Below, one piece after another: positions 49,257 to 59,240 of a stretch of 64,000 nt of DNA; within the stretch, counting starts at the first letter, position 1, and every line of letters begins with the position of its first letter. The notes under the pieces were generated by a model. It searched no databases. It had not been told where the DNA came from and was given only the letters and a program-made list of their open reading frames with translations. The position numbers and the translations under genes are program-made. This DNA comes from Aegilops tauschii subsp. strangulata (taxonomy: Eukaryota > Streptophyta > Magnoliopsida > Poales > Poaceae), in the NCBI RefSeq assembly GCF_002575655.3, contig NC_053037.3, positions 253,737,135-253,801,134 of the forward strand. Reading direction: 5' to 3'.

Positions 49257-50188
49257 TGATGTAGGGTGGAACCCTAGATGGCCGATCTTTCACGAAAGGA
49301 GCGGATCCCTACGAAGAACGCGATGAACACGAGGGGAAACACGAGGGGAGCACGAGAGAAATCACTCAACCAACAAGAATAGATCACACATGCACTAGAT
49401 CGATGAACACAAAGGTAAGATACAAGAACCAAGTCCAACAAAGGACGATACAAAGGGTAACCGGTTCTTCTCCGTAAGGAGGTCTTGATGGGGGCCACCA
49501 AGAGGGGGTCTTGAATCCAAGGTGATCTTCTCCGTAGAGGGGTCGCGGTCTCTCTTGTGGAGTAGATCCGTAATGGATGAGCAATGCTCTATCTCACATA
49601 TGAGCTAAACCAATGCTAACCCTAACTAGGAGGAGGAGGGGGTCTATATATAGTGCTAGCCCACGAAGGGGTAAGTGAGAGGGGGGATACATGGGCCCTT
49701 GGCCCGTTCACTGTGCGCAGACAGGCGCCGGATGTCCGGCGGCTCACGAGGAGCCGGATGTCCGGGCTGGAGTGGCCGATTCTTCTGCTCTCTGGATAGC
49801 GTGCGCCGGATTTCCGGGCAGGCGCCGAATGTCCGGGGGTCTGCCGGATGTCCGGCCGCTGTAGAGTCGCCTGGCTTCTGTCTCTCTTTGGTCTTCTCCT
49901 GGTTGGTCGCGCCGGATGTGCGGGCTCCTGCCGGATGTCCGGCCGCTGTAGCTCCGCGGCGACTCCACTTGAGGCACTTCTTGAACCGCTTCCGTGTGGA
50001 CTTGGCGTATGCCTCGAGCATCTCCATGGTCGTCTCCTTGGTTAATAAGCACATGTAGCGTCTTTGCATTAGGTAGCAACCATGTCTCGTACGAGTGGAA
50101 AGGGGAAGCATGTAGGAACGGGTTCACCTTAGGTCCAATGGCGTATGCTTGAGTGTACATGGGGATGATCGTAGGATGCTCCGCATCA
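49257..50188 (-). repeat. Inverted B LTR (932 bp), inserted in A5
   Basis: On the plus strand it begins TGATGTAGGG and ends TGCTCCGCATCA. It has TATA (tatatatag near 49650) and several CCGGATGTCCGG copies (49730-49940), fewer than at 34390-34662. Its 5' edge (50188) abuts A5 protease-region sequence. Confidence 0.9.
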
Positions 50189-50947
50189 TCCACCATCTCC
50201 ATGCTAGCCAAGTTGTCGCAGCTCCCTCCATCAGCGATGACGCGGATAGAACATTCCTTCACAACTCCCTTTGTATGGAACAAATTGTGCCTCTGATTTT
50301 GCTCAACTTGTGTTACCTGCACACTCAAAACACGTTGAGCAACTAAACTTTCATACCTATCAGTATCTTCAGCAGCCATGTATTGCGTCTCATGATCAGA
50401 ATCATCTCCACCATGTTCTTCACTTGTAATAAGAGCCAAAGTCTCCTCATCATATTCACTAGCGGACTCATATCCACCATCCTCAATAGTAATCATAACA
50501 CGCGGAGATTTCCATTCTCTCGCATAATGACCTCTACCCTTACAATGACGACAAATCATATCATGTGTGTGACCTGTTGATGCCATGGATGAAGAAGAGC
50601 TTCGTGCAGGCCCAGTAGGTATGCTCTTGGCAGATAGTGGTGGTAGTGTCTGCTTTCTTGTATCATGGCTAGAGGTGGCAGCTGAAGGAGGTGCCGGTGT
50701 AGCAGAACATGTTGAAGTATAAGATGCACACGGTGTCCTTGATGAAGTTTGACCTGTAGGAAAATTAGTCCGTGCCAATGCCAGTCGATCCCGCACTTCA
50801 GGTTCAGCTTTGCAAGCAAGATGGAATACGATTGATATTGTTATACTCCTTATATTCTGAAATGGTCCGAATCTCTCTATTTAATCCACCCATAAAACGT
50901 GCAAGCATAGCTTCATTATCCTCAATAATGCCACATCTAATCATACC
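50189..50947 (-). pseudogene. gag-pol: A5 gag-protease fragment
   Basis: On the minus strand this is the C-terminal part of gag, a CCHC knuckle ([14 protein letters not shown], with the last Cys changed to Trp) and the protease start (ADGGSCDN). It is more diverged than A1-A4 and A6, so it is an older copy. It is cut at 50188 by the inverted B LTR and at 50947 by C1. The rest of pol is not in the window. It continues at 55718-56569 across C1. Confidence 0.88.
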
Positions 50948-51927
50948 TGATGAGGACATGACTACCTTGGATACGACCAAAAATATTGCATACATGCATA
51001 TTTGTCAGGTGATTTCTAGTGCAAATTATTCAATAATCTATTTATATTATCTAGAACAAAAATACTTCACACACTTTTGTATTTTGTCTAATTGCAGGTG
51101 TATGGGACATTTGTACAATCCACATATGAAGATAGGGGAAAGGAGAAGTTTAGGTTCTGTTCAAAAAGACTTCTCACGTCACGTTTGGACCAAGAGAAGA
51201 TAGAGTCCAAGTCTCTCACGTTCTGGATTCAGATTCGGACTGCACAGACATACCTGACTCAAAACGCCAACAACTTTTTCATACGGACTCCGAATTGGGT
51301 GATTCTTTTTCTGTTGGAAAGTAGATTTCGTCCTCTTTCCAACCCAATTGGATGCACCTTTAAATTCGTCCGGAGCGTTGAGATATGGACGAAACAATCT
51401 GACGCTGCAGCAGAATCCGAGTCAAACAAAAAGTCCAAAGGTGTTGCATCACCTCCACTTGGGCCCATGAGCCTTGTACGACCTAGGGTTGGTTTTAGGC
51501 TGCCTTGGGACGTCCTTCCACCTCCTTGGCCGCCACCCCTTGCTCCTATATAAGTAGATCCATCTAGTAGCTTTTTCCTTGGGATTTGTTTAGTTAAAAG
51601 TTAGCCATTGTAACTTCGTGTACTTCGTTTGTGTCCAACGACCAGACCAAGACCACTTTCGGATCCCCACCTTTATCAATACTTCATCTATATTCGCAAT
51701 ATTCAGATTGCATTATCATATTTTTGCTTGTTCTTCGATTGCGTGCAGGAATAGACCTTCGTGGTCAGGTTGATCGTGCTCCGGCGTGGTCAATAACCTC
51801 TCGAAGTTGGTTTAGCGATTGCTAAGGTGCAACGTCATGCACGTTTGTAGTCGGATCGTCAAAGTCGACTCCACCAAATCGATAGTTATCATCTCATCGA
51901 AAGATCGGGACACCCTCGCCTCTATCA
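50948..51927 (+). repeat. C1 5' LTR (980 bp)
   Basis: It runs from TGATGAGGACATGACT to CGCCTCTATCA. A TATA box (TATATAAG) is at 51547-51554. Confidence 0.95.
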
Positions 51928-53331
51928 AGTGGTATCAGTTTTCAGGTTGCTCGGTGAGAATTTCCAGTTTCCCCTAGATTAGATTTATTTTCTTACCTAT
52001 TGTCCAAGAAAAAGCCACAAAAAAGTTAAATCTATTCATCCTTTTGTCCAAGCCAATCTGAGCCTTTGCAATTTTCTTTTCATTGTTTGCATTATTGAAT
52101 TATCGGTTGCATCGTCGTGTCGAGTTGCTGGTCTTAGGGTCTAGTTCGTTTAGAGTTTCGAGTTCTGTTCACATTAGTCACGTCGCCGCTGCATCGTTAT
52201 CCCTTCCGCTGTCCACCATACCAACCATCAATTTCCACCACGTGCTACCCATAGTTCATTGTCACAATCATAGTTGAGGTCATTCACATCTTCGGTTGAT
52301 CCAATCTGCATCTTACCTAGTTTGTCTTGGAAAGAGGGAGAGAAAAAAAGACAGAAAAAAGAGAGAAAAAAAAGAAAAAGAAGTCAAGAAAAAAAAAAGA
52401 GAAAGAAAAAGAAAAAAAAAGTGTGAGGAAAAAAAGAGAGAAGGAAAAAAACAAATTTTGGATCTATCTAGACTCAATCTCTTCGGATTGGAATCTGTTT
52501 TGTGCACTGTTCAGTAAAACAGGCATAACTTCCTCATACGAAGTCCGTTTTGGCTCCGCGAGTACTCAAATGAAAGCTAGCGACGAGCCGCATCTAAATA
52601 GTTGCAGAGAATATTTCAATATTTGGCACCTCAAAATCGTCTTCTAAATAGGACTTTTTGCCCTCCGAAGTTTGCAGACACAGCTTATTCCAGTTTTTCA
52701 AGCCAGTTTCAGAATTCTTTGACTCCTGATATCAATTCGGAATTGAGTGTTTGTTTTTGCATTGGAAAGCTTGAGTTAGTAGCATTCTTTGACAAAATTT
52801 ATCAGAAAATTGGCTCAAACTTTTCAAGAGGAAAGTTGGAGAGAGAGTTGTTGTATATCCTGCTTGGCAGTTGTTTTTCATCATTATCTTTACTGCCGTT
52901 GTGATCTTCACTTATATCTTGCTGTCCAGAGCTACTTAGTATCCTTCATTGATGCTAGTTGTGCTACGCCGTGACCTCATTAGTGTTCTAGGCTCGCATC
53001 TCTAGTCCGGTCTAGCCTAGGACCAGCACAGTACCGTCGTTGAGCGTTTATTCAACATTGCATCTCTGAATTGATTATTGCTAATATTTTGCTACCATAT
53101 ATAACCAACCCAGCTCCACATATTTCTACACCGTGTATACGTACGTTCCCCTGGCAATCGCTTTACACAACCTTCAGAGTTATTTTACACCGCTGGTTGC
53201 CTGTCACTACCTGCTGCTTGGTAAGAACTTGTAAGATATTGATATTTGCTTTACTGTGAGCACTTTACAACCACATCCTAGTAGTTCATAGGAACATTAT
53301 TCTCGAATTTTGTTTCTTGTTTCTACTAATC
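51928..53331 (+). other. C1 leader
   Basis: It contains a primer site (51930-51938), a 64-codon leader ORF (52083-52277) related to that of family A, an A/G-rich tract (52325-52460), a stretch with no family A counterpart (about 52460-52970) and the 33-nt hairpin shared with A (52988-53020). Confidence 0.8.
52988..53020 (+). promoter_or_regulatory. Leader hairpin of C1, shared with family A
   Basis: CTAGGCT (52988-52994) and AGCCTAG (53014-53020) have the same stem and the same 33-nt length as A1, with loop changes. It lies 311 bases before the gag ATG. It is a candidate packaging or dimerisation element. Confidence 0.55.
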
Positions 53332-54879
53332 ATGACAGGTTCCGGAGATAGATGTTCTTGGACGACGGACACATCTTCACCATCACGAGAGTTGGGACAA
53401 CACACACAAGCACATGGTCAGGTTATCTCTTTACCGTCATTTGAGGGTAGATTTAATCCTGCTATTTATCTAGCTTGGGAGCTTGAAGTAGAACAAGTTT
53501 TTAGTCACCATGAGTTTTCTGAACTTGAGCGAGTACGAGCTGCCACTAGAGCATTTACTGGTTTTGCTTCTGTTTGGTGGAGTGTGCATTGTAAGAAAAA
53601 CATTGATAACCAACCCACAACTTGGAAAGATTTGCAAGCTGTAATGAGACAACAATTTTTTCCTCCTTACTATCGTCGTGAATTGCTTCGCAAATTAGAA
53701 CAATTAAAACAAGGCAGTAACACTGTTCATGCTTACTACCAAGAGTTCAAATCTTATATGCATCATTGTGACATAGAAGAATCTGTGGATGATACAATGA
53801 ATAGATTTTTTGGTGGTTTGAACCATGATATTCAGGCACGATTTCAGTATATTCCTCGTTGCATTACTGGTATGTATGTTCGTGCTTGTACCTTTGAGAG
53901 ACAGTTACAGGAGGATGCATTGGGTGACTACAACAACTACTATTCTAGTTCATGCTCACCACCACCGCTTGGTTCCTCCACCGTTGCACCTACTAGAGCA
54001 GCCACATCTCAGATTGTGAGCGCAACATCATCTCAAGAGTATGGTACATTGCCATCATCCATACCTACATCAGCTACATCTTTGCGACAAGGTAACTGTA
54101 AAGGTATTGATGATATAACTTCACATGAGAATGATGCATGCCTAGTTAACTTGAATACATCATGTGTTGAGTTACCTGTTGATTTGAGTGCATCACCTAT
54201 TTTAGAGAATCATGTTACTGTCATGAATGCGTCATGTGATCAAACAACTGAAATACCAACAATTTTGAGTGCACCCAATGAATTAACTGTTGATGCAAAA
54301 GAACCAATGTTTAATCATTTTCATATGACCTCTAATCTTGGTGATGATTCTGTGTCAAATGACTTATTGCATGTTTGCTTATTTAAGCATGTTGTAGCAT
54401 GTAAATTTGATGCAAGTAAGGTTTATTCACCAATGTTGGGATGGTTTAATGATGAATATTGTCAATCTTTTCATATGAATAAGAGCTTCACTTATATGTG
54501 CAAACTGAGTTGCAATACTTTCATGCCTTCTAATTCTTGTGATAATATTTTGGCTTTATATTTTATTAACTATGAAAGTTACTCATGTATACATGTGTCA
54601 TATGTGCAAAATCCACGGGAAGTAAAAATAGATGACATATACATATACAACATGTACACATTGTCTCTTTTGTTAGCCACATTTCAGATTAAGCAACGCC
54701 GAGGACGGCTTTATTTTCAAGAAGGGGAGGATGATGAGGACATGACTACCTTGGATACGACCAAAAATATTGCATACATGCATATTTGTCATGTGATTTC
54801 TAGTGCAAATTATTCAGTAATCTATTTATATTATCCAGAACAAAAATACTTCACACACTTTTGTGTTTTGTCTAATTGA
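53332..54879 (+). CDS. gag: C1 gag-like protein (515 aa), uninterrupted
   Basis: ATG 53332 (catcATGaca region) corresponds to the gag start of family A. Residues ~25-200 form a retrotransposon gag core: FEGRFNPAIYLAWELE, FTGFASVWWSVHCKK, RQQFFPPYYRRELLRKL, KQGSNTVHAYYQEF and FFGGLNHDIQARFQY all have counterparts in A gag. No CCHC knuckle or protease follows. The rest is a Ser/Thr-rich then Cys/His/Met-rich region of unknown function, ending with IDDIYIY and [14 protein letters not shown]. The last 50 codons lie in the 3' LTR. The stop (54877-54879, TGA) is probably secondary. The 5' LTR and C2 have TGC there, and the same frame stays open to 55338. It is the only undamaged sizeable retroelement ORF here. 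Confidence 0.85.
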   Translation: MTGSGDRCSWTTDTSSPSRELGQHTQAHGQVISLPSFEGRFNPAIYLAWELEVEQVFSHHEFSELERVRAATRAFTGFASVWWSVHCKKNIDNQPTTWKDLQAVMRQQFFPPYYRRELLRKLEQLKQGSNTVHAYYQEFKSYMHHCDIEESVDDTMNRFFGGLNHDIQARFQYIPRCITGMYVRACTFERQLQEDALGDYNNYYSSSCSPPPLGSSTVAPTRAATSQIVSATSSQEYGTLPSSIPTSATSLRQGNCKGIDDITSHENDACLVNLNTSCVELPVDLSASPILENHVTVMNASCDQTTEIPTILSAPNELTVDAKEPMFNHFHMTSNLGDDSVSNDLLHVCLFKHVVACKFDASKVYSPMLGWFNDEYCQSFHMNKSFTYMCKLSCNTFMPSNSCDNILALYFINYESYSCIHVSYVQNPREVKIDDIYIYNMYTLSLLLATFQIKQRRGRLYFQEGEDDEDMTTLDTTKNIAYMHICHVISSANYSVIYLYYPEQKYFTHFCVLSN

Positions 54880-55712
54880 AGGTGTATGGGACATTTGTAC
54901 AATCCACATATGAAGATAGGGAAAAAGGAGAAGTTCAGGTTCTGTTCAAAAAGTCCTCTCACGTCACTTTTGGGCCAAGAGAAGATAGAGTCCAAGTCTA
55001 TCACGTTCTGGATTCAGATTCAGACTGCAGAGACATACCTGACTCAAAACGCCAACAACTTTTTCATACGGACTCCGAATTGGGTGATTCTTTTTTTGTT
55101 GGAAAGTAGATTTCGTCCTCTTTCCAACCCAATTGGATGCACCTTTAAATTCGTCCGGAGCGTTGAGATATGGACGAAACAATCTGACGCTGCAGCAGAA
55201 TCCGAGTCAAACAACAAGTCCAAAGGTGTTGCATCACCTCCACTTGGGCCCATGAGCCTTGTACGACCTAGGGTTGGTTTTAGGCTGCCTTGGGACGTCC
55301 TTCCACCTCCTTGGCCGCCACCCCTTGCTCCTATATAAGTAGATCCATCTAGTAGCTTTTTCCTTGGGATTTGTTTAGTTAAAAGTTAGCCATTGTAACT
55401 TCGTGTACTTCGTTTGTGTCCAACGACCAGACCAAGACCACTTTCGGATCCCCACCTTTATCAATACTTCATCTATATTCGCAATATTCAGATTGCATTA
55501 TCATATTTTTGCTTGTTCTTCGATTGCGTGCAGGAATAGACCTTCGTGGTCAGGTTGATCGTGCTCCGGCGTGGTCAATAACCTCTCGAAGTTGGTTTAG
55601 CGATTGCTAAGGCGCAACGTCGTGCACGTTTGTAGTCGGATCGTCAAAGTCGACTCGACCAAATCGATAGTTATCATCTCATCGAAAGATCGGGACACCC
55701 TCGCCTCTATCA
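54732..55712 (+). repeat. C1 3' LTR (981 bp)
   Basis: It follows the polypurine tract. A TATA box is at 55332-55338, and the gag-frame continuation from 54880 terminates at the TAA within it. Confidence 0.95.
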
Positions 55713-57108
55713 ATACCAGTTTGTAATTCCCGATAATACTCCTCTACAGAATTTTTTCCTTGTCTCAAATGCTGCAGTTTTTGAAGTAATTCACGTTGAT
55801 AATATGGTGGAACGCAACGAGTACGCATAGCAGTTTTCAAAGTAGCCCAAGTAGTAGGGATATTATCATGATATAATCTACAATGTTCAGACCACAAAAC
55901 AGAAGCAAAACTTGTGAATTCACAAACAGCAGCAACAACACGTCTATCCTCAAGATATTGTAAGCTTGTGAAACGTTGTTCAGTTTCGAACTCCCGAGTA
56001 AGATATACACCAGGAATGTATCTACCCTCAAACTGTGGAATATTCAATTTTAGTTTAGGAATATGGTCATAGTCTCGTACCTGAGGTGGTGGTGCAGCCC
56101 TACCGTTGCGATTATATACATGAGGTCGACCAGGTAGTGGTGGTACTGGTGGTTGCACGTAGGTCTGATTTTGATCAACCTCATCCTCGTAATAGTCCTC
56201 CACCTCTGCAGTAGCAGCAGGAGCTACAGAAGCATCAACAACAGTAGCAATGGCACCAGAATTTTGTCCTGGCTCAAGAGGAACACGCTGCGCTCACCCT
56301 GCTGGATCGTGACGTGGAGTTGGTTGTTGTTGTTGCAATGGTGCAACAGATGCGGGTGGTGGTTGTGGTAGACACGTGAGTACTTCATTGAACTTGGCGT
56401 CCAACTTGGTGTCAATTGTCTTCTCACTGTCATAAATCCTCTCCAGTGCATTTCCAATGTTGGCCATCACGTCTTCCACCTGTTGACCCAACATTTGCTG
56501 AAATTTATCATGAAGCTCCTTCTTCGTCATGTTCTCCTAGTCAAGCTCGTCGGCTTGTGGTCCTGCCATGGTTAGCAGAAATAGAAACACACAAGAATAT
56601 GATCCTATAGACTACTAGAAAGTGGTGGTGGTAGTGTGTCACAAATCCGTCAAGCAAATCTCAAATTCTTACCAGTTCTTACCCAGCAGCAGGTGGTGAT
56701 CGGCAACCGTTGTAGTCAAAACTCCCAAAGCTTGGACAGAGCGATTGCCAGGTGGTGTCAAACACATAGTGTAGATGTATGTGGAGCCGGGAAGGCTTAT
56801 GATATGGTAGCAAAAATGTCAGCAATAATCAATTCAAAGATGCAAAGTTGAATAAACGCTCAACGACGTTACTGTGCTGGTCCTAGGCTAGACCATGCTA
56901 GAGACGCGAGCCTAGAACACAAACAAAATCATGAAGCTGCACGGAAACGAGGAGGACACTCTCAACCTATTTTTTTTACTGTTTTGCACATTTTTTTGCT
57001 CCGCAACATTTTTTTGATGAAGTCTACAAATGGTCTAAAAACTGCCTAGGCAGAAGTTTCCAGACTTAGTTTTTTTGGAAACTGGAACTATTTTTCTTCT
57101 ACAGGTGG
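55713..57108 (-). mobile_element. A5, 5' portion (gag N-terminus and leader)
   Basis: This is the right-hand part of an old minus-strand family A element, separated from 50189-50947 by C1 and cut at 57108 by A6. Its leader (56570-57108) has the 33-nt hairpin (56883-56915) and the alternative leader segment seen in A3. Its 5' LTR is beyond A6, outside the window. Confidence 0.88.
55718..56569 (-). pseudogene. gag-pol: A5 gag N-terminal fragment
   Basis: It starts at ATG 56569-56567. It has a TAG right after MAGPQADELD, then the usual ENMTKKELHDKFQQ helix. A further stop lies near 56296, followed by the gag core down to the C1 insertion ([29 protein letters not shown]). Sequence divergence from the other A copies is clearly higher. 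Confidence 0.88.
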
Positions 57109-58025
57109 TGATGAGGACATCAATACCATTGTTACACCCACAGCCCCTGCTGCTATACATACTGGACAAATTACTAGAGCTCGCGCACGCCAATTAAATT
57201 ACTAGGTACTTTCGTTTCTTGGTAATGATTCTAATGTTCATGAGAATATGATGCTGCCTAAATTGGATACATTTGTTTTGCTTACAAATGAAGGGCCTAG
57301 CTAGCAGAAGGATGAACATTGGAGCAAGAACAAGCATGGAGATGATGGCATGCGCATGGGGGACAAGAACGGAGTTACAAGCGATTATTTCAGGACATTG
57401 AAGCCACCATAATGCGTGCATGAAACCTTGGGCGAAATATACGAGATGCTACTTCATAACTTTCGTCCAGAGGCTATTCTAGGTGCTGCGTCACCTTATT
57501 ATTGGGCCAGGCCCATGTAATTTCGAAATACTTGAGTATAGGCTATTTTTAGAGTCCGTATGTGTGGGGAAACAAGAGATAGGGTTGGTTTCGGACCCCT
57601 TCCCCAAGGGCCACGAAATTCCCCCCTCTTCCTCCATATATACAGCCCTTAGGGCGTCGTTTAGACTTTGGGTTTTGTTTAGATTAAAAGTTCGCCATAG
57701 CTGCAACTTCGCGTACTTCGTTTGTGTTCAACGACCAGACAAAGGCGTCACAGAACCCCACCTTGATCAATAAAGCTTTCATCTTATATTCGCAATATCC
57801 AGATTGCAATCTCAGTTTCTTGCTTGTTCTTCGTTTGCTCGCAGGAAACAGACCCTCGTGGTCAGGTTGATCGTGCTCCGGCGTGGTCAATAACCTCTCG
57901 GAGTTGGTTTAGCGATTGCTAAGGCACGACGTCATCGCACGTTCGTAGTCGGATCGTCAAAGTTGACTTCCACCAAAGCGATATCCATCATCTCATCGAA
58001 AGACGGGACACCTTTGCCTCTATCA
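57109..58025 (+). repeat. A6 5' LTR (917 bp)
   Basis: It runs from TGATGAGG to CTCTATCA. Like the A3 3' LTR it has TAG in place of the Gln codon (near 57202) in the part that would be coding in a 3' LTR. Confidence 0.95.
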
Positions 58026-58038
58026 AGTGGTATCAGAT

Positions 58039-59240
58039 TTCCAGGTTGCTCGGTGAGATTTTACAGTTTTTCGTAGTTTAGATCGAGTCTGTTCTTCATA
58101 CCTACGGTCCACGAAAAAGCCACACAAAAAAAAAATTTAGGGTTAGTTCATCATATCCGAACCAATCTGAGCCTTTGCATAATCTTTTTAGGGTTTTTGC
58201 TTTGTTGAATTTGCGGTTGCATCGTCGTGTCAAGTTGCTGGTCTTAGATTCTAGTCTTTTAGAGTTTCGAGTTCTGGTCATAAGTTGTCACGCCGCCGCC
58301 GCACCATCATCATCGCCTTGCCATCTACCACCATTGCTTATCCGCCACCGCTTTGAATCCGTATCCATATACCACCACCAATCCGTATCCATATACCACC
58401 ACCGATCCGTATCCATATACCACCACCGCTACCATATACCACCACCGCTGCCATATCCTACCACCATATATCCACAACCAATCCGAGTTCTTTTCATATT
58501 CGGTTTTTTTAGAGATCCATCTATTTTCCGTTTCGTGTTTCCTTGCCTGAGTAGGTCTCGGAAAAATTTCGGCAGTTTTTAGGCCAAAATTTCGGCGACC
58601 AAAAATATTTTTCCCTATCCTATTTTTAGGTCCCGGGGAGTGTTTTGAGACACTCGCCATCATAGTGATTTTTTGTCGCACTTTTTCGTCGTCGCAGCCC
58701 TGATTTCCGAAAAAAAATTAGTCAAAAAAATTTTGTGCCTACCCTGACAGTTTGACCTGGGAAGAGTTTTGAGACACTCGCCATTATAGTGATTTTTCGC
58801 AAAAAAAAGGAGCGCGAAAAAAAAGAGCAAAAAAAATTCCAGAGTGTGCTTTTCCCTTGTTTACGTGCAGTGCCGTGATTTTGTTAGTGTTCTAGGCTCG
58901 CGTCTCTAGCACGGTCTAGCTTAGGACCAGCACAGTACCGTCGTTGAGCGTTTATTCAACTTTGCATCTCTGAATTGATTATTGCTGACCATTTTTGCTA
59001 CCATATTATAAGCCTTCCCAGCTCCACATTCATCTACATCGTGCGTTTGACTCTCCCTGGTAATCGCTCTGTCCAAGCTTTGAGAGTTTGACTACAACGG
59101 TTGCCGATCACCACCTGCTGCTGGGTAAGAACTGGTAAGAATTTGAGATTCGCTTCAAGGATTTGTGACACACCACCATCACCACCACTTCCTAGTAGTC
59201 TGTAGGATCATATTCTTTTGTGTTTCTATTGCTGCTAACC
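58039..59240 (+). other. A6 leader
   Basis: It contains the leader ORF (58175-58582, extended by a 1-bp loss) and the 33-nt hairpin (58892-58924, one pair changed to a G-U wobble). No other gene is seen. Confidence 0.8.

Larger units (their letters stand above)
50948..55712 (+). mobile_element. Retrotransposon C1, non-autonomous, complete, TSD ATACC
   Basis: ATACC is at 50943-50947 and 55713-55717. The LTRs are 980 bp (50948-51927) and 981 bp (54732-55712). The internal 2.8 kb has a tRNA-Met-type primer site (51930-51938), a leader and one gag-like ORF. It has no protease, RT, RNase H or integrase. The termini, the polypurine tract (aagaaggggagga before 54732), the U5 and the leader hairpin resemble family A, which probably mobilises it. 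Confidence 0.95.

Noticed and set aside
52325..52460. Lys/Glu-rich ORFs in the A/G tract of C1 and C2
   Set aside because: They are translations of a low-complexity purine tract with variable ends.
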